Of a DNA stretch of 8,074 bases, positions 1 to 6,462 are shown piece after piece. Where the stretch lies: positions 1 through 8,074 of the forward strand of contig JAEXXR010000608.1 in assembly GCA_023405705.1 (NCBI GenBank), in the 5' to 3' direction. A program made the position numbers and the translations under genes. The notes under the pieces were generated by a model. That model had not been told where the DNA came from. It made no database searches and saw only the letters and a list, made by a program, of their open reading frames with translations. Origin of the DNA: Actinomycetes bacterium (GTDB lineage: Bacteria > Actinomycetota > Thermoleophilia > Solirubrobacterales > Solirubrobacteraceae). Numbering within the stretch: the first letter of the stretch is position 1; every line of letters begins with the position of its first letter.

Positions 1-279
1 CGCCACGACCTCGACCACCGCCAGCTGCGCGAGGCGGCGCTGGAGCTGCGCACCGCCTACGACGCCGCGCTCCACGAGCTGCCGAAGACGCCGCAGGCCG
101 ACCGGCTGACGGAGCGGCTCGACGAGCTGCGCGAGCTGCACGACGCGGTCGACGCGCTCGGCGACGCCGCGATCGCCGGCGTGCTCGGCCCCGACGCGGC
201 CGAGACGCTCGACCGAGCGCTGGGCCGGCTGGAGGCGATCCTGCGCGCCCGGACCCTTGCCGAGGCAAACGCCCTCTAG
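1..279 (+). CDS. C-terminal end of an unrecognised helical protein (partial)
   Basis: This is an open frame from base 1 that closes with TAG at 277-279, giving the last 92 residues of a protein whose start lies outside the window. The visible part is rich in Leu, Ala, Asp, Glu and Arg, with repeated short stretches such as LTERLDELRELHDAVDAL and ETLDRALGRLEAILRAR. It therefore looks alpha-helical and possibly coiled-coil, and it has no hydrophobic membrane segment. Codon positions 3 are almost all G/C, as in the neighbouring genes, which supports real coding. I recognise no catalytic motif and assign no function. The gene is convergent with the sirtuin gene and the two stop codons share the bases CTAG, so there is no space for a terminator between them. 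Confidence 0.72.
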   Translation, partial: RHDLDHRQLREAALELRTAYDAALHELPKTPQADRLTERLDELRELHDAVDALGDAAIAGVLGPDAAETLDRALGRLEAILRARTLAEANAL

Positions 280-1091
280 TCCAAGGCCGCGACGAGCGCT
301 TCCAGCTCTGCGACGACGTCGCCGTCGAGCTTGACGATCGCGTCGCGGTCGAAGCGGGTCGGGCCCTGCGTCAGCAGCGCGACCTCGCCGCCGCGGCGCA
401 GCGTCAGCGACGGCAGCTCGGCGACCGGATAGACCTCCAGCGACGAGCCGATGCAGAGCAGCAGGTCAGCCTTCAGCGCGAGCGTCTGCGCCTGCTCCAG
501 CGCCGCCTGCGGCAGCAGCTCGCCGAACAGCACGACGTCGGGCTTGAGCGGCCGCCCGCAGTCGCAGCGCGGCACGCCCTGGACGTCGTTGTCGAGCCGC
601 TCCTGCACCTCCTCCAGCGGGTAGCGGCGGCCGCAGGCGAGGCACGAGGAGTGCGAGATCGTGCCGTGCAGCTCGATCAGCTCGCCGCCGCCGTCCTCGC
701 GCGCCGTGCCGCTGCCGGCCTGCTCGTGGAGGCGGTCGACGTTCTGCGTGACGACGGCGTCGACGAGGCCCCGCCGCTCCAGCTCGACGAGCAGCTCGTG
801 GGCGCGGTTGGGGCGCTTGAAGCGCAGCGACTGGAAGCGGTCGCCGTAGAACATCCAGAAGCGGGAGGGGTCGCGTCGCCAGGCGTCGATGTGCGCGACC
901 TCCATCGGATCGACGTTCTCCCACAGGCCGGTCCGCGGCGTGCGGAAGTCGGGGATCCCGGAGGGCACCGAGATCCCCGCGCCGGTCAGCGCGACGACCG
1001 AGCGGGCCGCGCGGATCCGCTCGGCGAGCAGCGCGACGGCGGCGGCGGGGTCTCTCCCCGCCGCGTCGAAGCCGTCCGTCGCGCCGCGCAT
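276..1091 (-). CDS. cobB: NAD-dependent protein deacylase, sirtuin (Sir2/CobB family)
   Basis: The 271-aa product is a normal-length bacterial sirtuin, an enzyme that uses NAD+ to remove acyl groups from protein lysines. Visible motifs are the NAD-binding GAGIS at residues 37-41 followed by SGIPDFR (44-50), TQNVDRLH (115-122), the catalytic His in ELHG (His142), a zinc site made of Cys150, Cys153, Cys176 and Cys178 (CxxC...CxC), and the NAD-pocket segment GSSLEVYP (215-222). Tyr82-x-x-Arg85 (in FYGDR) matches the pair that binds succinyl- or malonyl-lysine in CobB and SIRT5, so desuccinylase activity is possible. The overall style (VPSGIPDFR) is closer to class U enzymes. ATG at 1089-1091 lies 2 nt after the stop of the bifunctional beta-oxidation gene. 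An AGGGG ribosome site 8 nt upstream lies inside that gene's end, which suggests an operon with translational coupling. The symbol reflects the family; the true substrate is not known. Confidence 0.95.
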   Translation of the reverse strand: MRGATDGFDAAGRDPAAAVALLAERIRAARSVVALTGAGISVPSGIPDFRTPRTGLWENVDPMEVAHIDAWRRDPSRFWMFYGDRFQSLRFKRPNRAHELLVELERRGLVDAVVTQNVDRLHEQAGSGTAREDGGGELIELHGTISHSSCLACGRRYPLEEVQERLDNDVQGVPRCDCGRPLKPDVVLFGELLPQAALEQAQTLALKADLLLCIGSSLEVYPVAELPSLTLRRGGEVALLTQGPTRFDRDAIVKLDGDVVAELEALVAALD

Positions 1092-1093
1092 CC

Positions 1094-3070
1094 CTACTTC
1101 CCCTGGAATCTCGGGGCGCGCTTCTGCAGGAAGGCGCCGATGCCCTCCTTCGCGTCCTCGGAGCCGAAGACGATCGCGAAGCCCTTCTTCTCCTCGTCGA
1201 CGCCCTCGTCGAGGTCGGCGACCGCCGAGACCTGCTTGATCTGCTGGACCGCGAGCGGCGCCTGGCCGGCGAGCTTGCGCGCCCACGCGAGCGCGGTGTC
1301 GAGCAGCTCGTGGTCGGGCACGAGGCGGTTGACGAGGCCGAACTCGTAGGCCTCCTCGGCCGACATCGGGTCGCCGACGAGGTTCATCTCCTTCGCCTTC
1401 GCCTCGCCGACCAGGCGCGGCAGCCGCTGCGTGCCGCCGAAGCCGGGGATGATGCCGAGGTTGATCTCCGGCTGACCGAAGCTCGCCGAGGCGGCGGCGA
1501 TGCGGATGTCGCAGGCCATCGCGATCTCGCAGCCGCCGCCGAAGGCGAGCGCGTTGACGGCCGCGATCGTGACGGTCGAGGAGCGCTCCCACGAGCGCAG
1601 CAGGTCGTGCGTGTCGTCGAGCAGCGAGCGGCCGGCGGCGGCGTCCATCTTCGCGAACGCCTTCAGGTCGGCGCCGGCGCAGAACAGCTGCGGATTGCCG
1701 GAGGCGAGCAGGAAGACGCGCAGCTGCGGGTCGCCGTCGACCTGCTGCCACGCTCTGCGCAGCTCGGCGATCACGGCCGGCGAGAGCGAGTTGGCCGGCG
1801 GGCTGGCGAGCCAGGCGATCGCGACCGGGCCGCGCGTCTCCAGCTTGACCGGGCCCTCCTCCCAGCCCGCGTCGGGCTGCGGGTAGGCGAAGAAGCCCTG
1901 GCCGCTGCCCGCGCCGAGGCGGCCCTGCGCGACGAGGCGGCGGAGGATCGCCGGCGGCGCGAAGTGCTCGCCCCACGCCTCCTGCGCCTGCTCCAGCCGC
2001 GTCAGGACGGCGTCGAGGCCCTCCTGGTCGGCGCGCGCGAACGGGCCGGGCACGAGGCCGGCGCCGGCCATCAGGCCGAGGTCGATGTCCTTCGTGGAGG
2101 CGATCCCCTCCTCCAGCACGAGGCAGGCCTCGACGAGCGCCTTCAGGCGGAATCGCTCGACGACCTCGGAGGCGTCGCCCCCGGGGCCCTCGCCGCCCGT
2201 CTCGGTCGGGACCGGCGCGCCGCCGCCGTGCTCGTAGAAGCCCTTGCCGGTCTTCGTGCCGAGGTCGCCGCGCTCGATCCGCTCCAGCATCCCGGCGTGG
2301 AGCGGGAAGCGGTCGCCGAAGCTGTCGTTGAGGTAGCGGCCGACGTGGCCGACGGTGTCGAGGCCGAGCAGGTCGACGAGGAAGAACGGGCCCATCGGGG
2401 TCGCGCTCGCGTCGGTCATCGCTCTGTCGATCTCGGCGATCGGCAGGCCGGTCTGCTCCTGGAAGCGGAAGACCTCGCCGAAGGAGCTGTTGAGGACGCG
2501 GTTGACGACGAAGCCGGGCGCCTCGTCGCAGCGGATCGCGCTCTTGCGGATCGTCTGCGCGAAGGTCATCGCCGCCTGCGTCGTCTCGGGCGAGGTCTCG
2601 ATCCCCTCGACGACCTCGATCAGCCGCATGACGGAGGCCGGGTAGAAGTAGTGGAAGCCGACGACGCGGTCGGGGCGGCTGGTCGCCTCCGCGATCTCGC
2701 TGATCGGCAGCGCCGAGGTGTTGGAGGCGAGGATCGCGTGGCCGGGCGTGACGTCGTCGAGCTCGGCGAAGACCGTCTGCTTGAGCTCGATCCGCTCCGG
2801 GACGGCCTCGATCACGAAGTCGACGTCGCCGAACAGGTCGTAGTCGGTCGTGCCGGTGATCAGCGCCAGGCGCTCCTCCAGCGCCTCGGGCGCGAGCTTG
2901 CCGGCGTCGACCTGGCCCTGCCAGATCGAGCGGGCCTTCTCCAGCCCCTGGTCGACGAATCTCCGGTCGACGTCCTTCAGCACGACGGGAATGCCTGCCG
3001 AGGCGATCGTGAACGCGATCTCCCCGCCCATCGTGCCGGCCCCGACGACAGCGGCCTTGAACACGAACAT
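1094..3070 (-). CDS. Bifunctional 3-hydroxyacyl-CoA dehydrogenase / enoyl-CoA hydratase
   Basis: The 658-aa protein should hydrate 2-enoyl-CoA and oxidise the 3-hydroxyacyl-CoA with NAD+, steps 2 and 3 of beta-oxidation. Residues 1-185 form the Rossmann domain: GAGTMG at 10-15, with Asp33 at the NAD-selecting position. Catalytic residues have the expected spacing: Ser119, His140, Glu152 and Asn190 correspond to human HADH Ser137, His158, Glu170 and Asn208. Two dehydrogenase C-terminal helical domains follow, at about 186-285 and 310-395. Residues from about 408 to 658 are a crotonase-fold hydratase with CAGADLK, and both catalytic glutamates are present (Glu515 in GGGCE and Glu535 in QPE). 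The domain order is the reverse of E. coli FadB/FadJ and resembles Bacillus FadN and archaeal crotonyl-CoA hydratase/3-hydroxybutyryl-CoA dehydrogenases. ATG at 3068-3070 is preceded by GAGGAAGGG, 5 nt away. Substrate chain length cannot be read from the sequence. Confidence 0.95.
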   Translation of the reverse strand: MFVFKAAVVGAGTMGGEIAFTIASAGIPVVLKDVDRRFVDQGLEKARSIWQGQVDAGKLAPEALEERLALITGTTDYDLFGDVDFVIEAVPERIELKQTVFAELDDVTPGHAILASNTSALPISEIAEATSRPDRVVGFHYFYPASVMRLIEVVEGIETSPETTQAAMTFAQTIRKSAIRCDEAPGFVVNRVLNSSFGEVFRFQEQTGLPIAEIDRAMTDASATPMGPFFLVDLLGLDTVGHVGRYLNDSFGDRFPLHAGMLERIERGDLGTKTGKGFYEHGGGAPVPTETGGEGPGGDASEVVERFRLKALVEACLVLEEGIASTKDIDLGLMAGAGLVPGPFARADQEGLDAVLTRLEQAQEAWGEHFAPPAILRRLVAQGRLGAGSGQGFFAYPQPDAGWEEGPVKLETRGPVAIAWLASPPANSLSPAVIAELRRAWQQVDGDPQLRVFLLASGNPQLFCAGADLKAFAKMDAAAGRSLLDDTHDLLRSWERSSTVTIAAVNALAFGGGCEIAMACDIRIAAASASFGQPEINLGIIPGFGGTQRLPRLVGEAKAKEMNLVGDPMSAEEAYEFGLVNRLVPDHELLDTALAWARKLAGQAPLAVQQIKQVSAVADLDEGVDEEKKGFAIVFGSEDAKEGIGAFLQKRAPRFQGK

Positions 3071-3075
3071 GCTTG

Positions 3076-3084
3076 CCCTTCCTC
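3076..3084 (-). promoter_or_regulatory. Ribosome binding site of the bifunctional beta-oxidation gene
   Basis: On the minus strand GAGGAAGGG lies 5 nt before ATG (3068-3070). It is the strongest purine-rich site near this start and supports that ATG. Confidence 0.6.
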
Positions 3085-3102
3085 GGATGTGGGTCGCGGC
3101 CG

Positions 3103-3108
3103 ATTCTA
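3103..3108 (-). promoter_or_regulatory. Candidate -10 element for the beta-oxidation/sirtuin operon
   Basis: The minus strand reads TAGAAT here, 5 of 6 matches to TATAAT, in an otherwise very GC-rich 75-bp gap between the SRPBCC gene and the bifunctional gene. Transcription would start near 3096 and leave a leader of about 26 nt carrying the ribosome site. No convincing -35 is seen at 16-18 bp, so the call rests on the -10 alone. Confidence 0.4.
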
Positions 3109-3145
3109 TGGACGGCCGGCCGCCCGGACCCCCAGGAGCGCCCGT

Positions 3146-3595
3146 TCAGCGCAGCTCGCGGCCGGCGCGCTCCAGCGTCCGCCGCAGCGAGTCGCGCAGC
3201 GCCCGCCGCACGAACAGCGGGTCGGCGAGCAGCATGAACGGCCCGCGTCTGAGCAGCCGGTACTCCAGCTCCAGCGCGACGCCGACGCGCGGCCGGGCCG
3301 GGTCCTCGAGCGGCGCGAACGCCAGCCGCTGCACGCCGCTGAGCGTGTCGTCGTCCTGCTCGATCAGCAGCTCCACGCCGGGCTCGTGGCGCAGCACCTT
3401 CTCGACGACGCGGCCGCGGCCGCCGGGATGCGACTCCCACACCAGCCGCGCGCCCGGCGCCGGCCAGGACGGGTCCAGCTCGACGATCCGCTCGAAGCCG
3501 TCGACGAAGGCGCCCCAGCGCGCCGGGTCGGCCCACAGCGCCTCGACCTGCTCGGCGAGGCCGGACAGCTCCAGCGCGGCGCGGGCGCGGCCCAT
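3146..3595 (-). CDS. SRPBCC-fold (START/polyketide-cyclase-like) protein
   Basis: The 149-aa product looks like a small ligand-binding helix-grip protein of the SRPBCC superfamily. Near the N-terminus (residues about 11-30) is the usual helix with the pattern 'vWallaDparWgaFvdgferi' in the form VEALWADPARWGAFVDGF. Alternating beta-strands follow, and a long amphipathic C-terminal helix ends the protein (about 120-149, LRDSLRRTLERAGRELR). Such proteins bind lipids or other hydrophobic molecules, but no ligand or catalytic residue can be named. The chosen ATG (3593-3595) fits the start of the fold and has AGGGG 7 nt upstream. An in-frame ATG 26 codons further upstream would add a low-complexity Arg/Pro leader and is less likely. 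The gene is on the same strand as the beta-oxidation/sirtuin pair, 75 bp upstream of it, but that pair has its own candidate promoter. Confidence 0.8.
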   Translation of the reverse strand: MGRARAALELSGLAEQVEALWADPARWGAFVDGFERIVELDPSWPAPGARLVWESHPGGRGRVVEKVLRHEPGVELLIEQDDDTLSGVQRLAFAPLEDPARPRVGVALELEYRLLRRGPFMLLADPLFVRRALRDSLRRTLERAGRELR

Positions 3596-3601
3596 CAGGC
3601 G

Positions 3602-3629
3602 GCCCCTGCGGGGCTTCGCTGCATGCGAA
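3602..3629 (-). promoter_or_regulatory. Two adjacent inverted repeats in the leader of the SRPBCC gene
   Basis: Minus-strand mRNA would contain GCCCC-GCA-GGGGC (3602-3614), a 5-bp GC stem whose 3' arm includes the ribosome site AGGGG, only 6 nt before ATG. Next to it lies TTCGC-N5-GCGAA (3615-3629), a perfect 5-bp inverted repeat that could be a second stem-loop or a DNA operator. Both repeats are directly visible; a regulatory role is inference. Confidence 0.35.
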
Positions 3630-3725
3630 ATCGGCACACGGGGCACGGATGCTGACAGAGCCGGCTGCCGCAACTTCCCACCAGCGAGCGGTGTTCGAGC
3701 AGCGCGGGACCGGAACCCGGAACGT

Positions 3726-3730
3726 GGAGG
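3726..3730 (+). promoter_or_regulatory. Ribosome binding site of the secreted Fn3 protein gene
   Basis: GGAGG lies 8 nt before a TTG (3739-3741) and 11 nt before the adjacent ATG (3742-3744). Both spacings are workable, so the site does not settle the start alone. ATG is preferred as the stronger start codon, and the choice changes only one residue. Confidence 0.65.
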
Positions 3731-3741
3731 ACTGACAGTTG

Positions 3742-4752
3742 ATGCGAGAACGACTGGCGAGCACCGCCGCCGCGGTCCTCGTGGCGAGCGCGTCGCTCGC
3801 GACCGTCGCGGCCACGGCGCAGGCGGCGAGCCCGACCGTCGCGACCCGCACCGCGGCCTCGGTCGGCACGACCGCCGTGACGCTGCGCGGCACCGTCAAC
3901 CCCCAGGGCGCGCCGACGACCTACTCGTTCCAGTGGGGCACCGCGACGACCTACGGCCAGCAGACGCCGAACCGCTCGGCCGGCAGAGGCACGAGCGGCA
4001 GAGACGTCAGCTTCCGCCTCGGCGGGCTGACGCCGGGGACGACCTACCACTACCGGGTCGTCGCGACCAACGCGGACGGGACGACGGTCGGCAGCGACCG
4101 CAGCTTCAGAACCGAGCTGCCGCCGGCGAGAGCGCCCGCGATCCTCGGCACCGCGCCCTTCGCGCCGTACGCCAACAGCGTCACGCTGACGGCGCTGATC
4201 AACCCCAACGGCGCGGCGACGACGTACAAGTTCCAGTTCGGGACGGCCAACACCTACGGCGCCGAGACGTTCGCGGCGACGGTCCCGGCCGGCGTCCAGC
4301 CCGTCGCGGTGAGAGTGCCGCTGACCGGCCTGCAGGCGCAGACGACCTACCACTTCCGAACGGTCGTCTCCAACCGCAGAGGGACGGTCGTCGGGCCCGA
4401 CACCGTCTTCACGACCGGCCCGTTCCCGCCCGCGAGACTGAGCGCCAAGTCCAAGCCGACGCGCCAGCGCCGCTCGCACCCGTACTTCGTCACCAGCGGC
4501 GTGCTGCGACTGGCCGACGGCGTCTCGGTCGCCGACGGCTGCAACGGGATCGTCGGCGTCCGCTTCACGAGCGACAAGCGGACCGTCGCCCACCGCCGCA
4601 TCAGACTGGCGAGCGGCCATTGCAGCTACCGGCTGCGGATGCGCGCCGCGCCGCCGAGCGGCAAGAGCAAGCTGCGGGTGCACGTGCGCTTCTACGGCAA
4701 CGCGATCCTCACGCCGGCGAACGCGCGCAGCTACCTGGTCAGCTTCAAGTAG
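3742..4752 (+). CDS. Secreted protein with two Fn3-like repeats and a C-terminal beta domain
   Basis: The 336-aa product begins with a classic signal peptide: Arg residues at 2 and 4, a hydrophobic Ala/Val/Leu core, and cleavage expected after AQA at residue 28. Two fibronectin-III-like modules follow, at about 30-124 and 135-227. Each contains the same signature: NPQG or NPNG (53-56 and 154-157), then TTYxFQxGTAxTYG, then LxGLxxxTTYHxR. The repeats are about 101 residues apart. The remaining 100 residues form a basic, beta-rich domain with two cysteines (267 and 294) that could form a disulfide, and it ends in a VRFYGNAILTPANAR segment. There is no membrane anchor or LPXTG-type signal, so it is probably released or held non-covalently. 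Such modules are abundant in secreted proteins of Thermoleophilia, and their binding partners are unknown. Eight of about 32 arginines use AGA. A one-codon longer TTG start at 3739 is possible. Confidence 0.9.
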   Translation: MRERLASTAAAVLVASASLATVAATAQAASPTVATRTAASVGTTAVTLRGTVNPQGAPTTYSFQWGTATTYGQQTPNRSAGRGTSGRDVSFRLGGLTPGTTYHYRVVATNADGTTVGSDRSFRTELPPARAPAILGTAPFAPYANSVTLTALINPNGAATTYKFQFGTANTYGAETFAATVPAGVQPVAVRVPLTGLQAQTTYHFRTVVSNRRGTVVGPDTVFTTGPFPPARLSAKSKPTRQRRSHPYFVTSGVLRLADGVSVADGCNGIVGVRFTSDKRTVAHRRIRLASGHCSYRLRMRAAPPSGKSKLRVHVRFYGNAILTPANARSYLVSFK

Positions 4753-4753
4753 C

Positions 4754-4775
4754 GCCGCCGCCGCGCCGCGGCGGC
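4754..4775. repeat. Small GC hairpin just after the Fn3 protein stop
   Basis: GCCGCCGC (4754-4761) pairs with GCGGCGGC (4768-4775) across a 6-nt loop. It is purely GC and lies directly after the stop codon. It may help termination or protect the 3' end, but low-complexity GCC repeats make chance pairing plausible. Confidence 0.3.
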
Positions 4776-4793
4776 AGATCGGCTCCCGGACGC

Positions 4794-4825
4794 AGAGAGG
4801 CCCCGGGTCGCCCCGGGGCCTCTCT
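4794..4825. terminator. Perfect 14-bp hairpin between convergent genes, likely bidirectional terminator
   Basis: AGAGAGGCCCCGGG (4794-4807) is fully complementary to CCCGGGGCCTCTCT (4812-4825), with a 4-nt loop TCGC. It lies 42 nt after the stop of the secreted Fn3 gene and 30 nt before the stop of the convergent acyl-CoA dehydrogenase gene, so it can serve transcripts from both sides. There is no U-tract on either strand, as is common for actinobacterial hairpin terminators. Confidence 0.8.
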
Positions 4826-4854
4826 CGCGACGCGAGCGTGCTGCGGGCGGCCGG

Positions 4855-6021
<1,167 letters not shown>

Positions 6022-6086
6022 GGTGTTTGCTCCTTGAAGCGGTGCGGTGTTCCGCGTGCGTGACTCCGACGCTTGCGGACGACAGA

Positions 6087-6102
6087 TTGACTGGTCAGTC
6101 AA
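6087..6102. promoter_or_regulatory. 16-bp perfect palindromic operator, TetR-family-like
   Basis: TTGACTG-GT-CAGTCAA is a perfect 7-bp inverted repeat with a 2-bp centre. It lies 66 nt upstream of the acyl-CoA dehydrogenase start and a few bases downstream of its candidate -10, where a bound repressor would block transcription. Size and symmetry fit TetR-family repressors, which often control fatty-acid degradation genes in actinobacteria. No regulator gene is in the window, so the binding protein is unidentified. Confidence 0.6.
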
Positions 6103-6114
6103 CGACTCCGCGCT

Positions 6115-6143
6115 AGGGTAGCGAACGCTCTGCGAGCGGGCAA
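6115..6143 (-). promoter_or_regulatory. Candidate promoter of the acyl-CoA dehydrogenase gene
   Basis: The minus strand shows TTGCCC (6138-6143) as -35, a 17-bp spacer, and TACCCT (6115-6120) as -10 of the actinobacterial TANNNT type. The start of transcription would be near 6108, giving a leader of about 87 nt that begins just before the palindromic operator. Confidence 0.5.
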
Positions 6144-6188
6144 CGGCGTGCCGTCGCAACGCGACAAAAAGCCCCGTGGCAGCTGGGA

Positions 6189-6329
6189 TCAGGCGCGCGT
6201 CAGCACGGTGACGACCACCGCGATCGAGACGACGAGGACGACCGCGGTGAGCAGCACGAGGCCCCACTGCTCCGGCCACACCGCGGGACGGTTGGGCGCG
6301 AAGCTCCTCCTTCGCAGGCGTCGCCACAT
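6189..6329 (-). CDS. Possible 46-aa single-span membrane peptide
   Basis: The open frame has ATG at 6327-6329 and TGA at 6189-6191. The peptide starts with a strongly basic stretch (MWRRLRRRS), has a short Pro/Trp linker (residues about 11-22), and ends with a clear hydrophobic helix, LVLLTAVVLVVSIAVVVTVL (24-43). This is a textbook small membrane protein layout with the N-terminus inside by the positive-inside rule. A TANNNT-type -10 (TAGCGT, 6340-6345) lies 10 nt before the ATG, and GGGAG abuts it, so translation would be leaderless-like or weakly initiated. A run of five T follows the stop on the minus strand (6166-6170). No homologue is recognised, and a chance Val/Leu-rich frame in GC-rich DNA cannot be excluded. 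Confidence 0.4.
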   Translation of the reverse strand: MWRRLRRRSFAPNRPAVWPEQWGLVLLTAVVLVVSIAVVVTVLTRA

Positions 6330-6450
6330 CTCCCGCCCGACGCTACCCGCGGCGGCGTCCGCGCGCGGCGGTTCCCCGGCCGCCTCCGTTCGCGGGGCGC
6401 GCCCGCGGCCGGACCGGCGTGTCCGGCGTCTGACCGCCCGACCGGAGGGG

Positions 6451-6456
6451 TACGCT
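6451..6456 (+). promoter_or_regulatory. Candidate -10 for a leaderless transcript of the acidic protein gene
   Basis: TACGCT ends 6 nt before ATG (6463-6465), the spacing seen for leaderless actinobacterial genes, where transcription starts at the A of ATG. A GGAGGGG lies further up (6444-6450), 12 nt from the ATG, and would be excluded from such a transcript. CTGACC (6430-6435) is a weak -35 with a short 15-bp spacer. Confidence 0.5.
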
Positions 6457-6462
6457 GCCGAC

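Noticed and set aside
1310..3655. 781-codon open frame on the + strand
   Set aside because: It is antisense to the bifunctional enzyme and the SRPBCC gene. Its composition is Arg/Asp/Ala-rich without motifs, and the opposite strand has full catalytic signatures.
3739..3741. TTG as start of the secreted Fn3 gene
   Set aside because: Its spacing to GGAGG is good (8 nt), but the next codon is ATG at 11 nt, a stronger start. The difference is one residue and does not affect the signal peptide.
276..3899. 1207-codon open frame on the minus strand that runs through several genes
   Set aside because: Only its last 271 codons encode a protein with family motifs (the sirtuin). The rest is an Arg/Ala/Pro-rich shadow of the beta-oxidation and SRPBCC genes in another frame, open because GC-rich DNA has few stops.
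6166..6188. Possible intrinsic terminator with TTTTT on the minus strand after the 46-aa frame
   Set aside because: The T-run is real, but the sequence before it gives only a 3-bp stem (CCC/GGG with a wide loop), too weak to call.
6022..6327. N-terminal extension of the acyl-CoA dehydrogenase frame upstream of the GTG at 6021
   Set aside because: The extension has no family similarity, crosses the promoter and palindrome, and the GTG has AGGAG 8 nt upstream and matches the usual start of the family.
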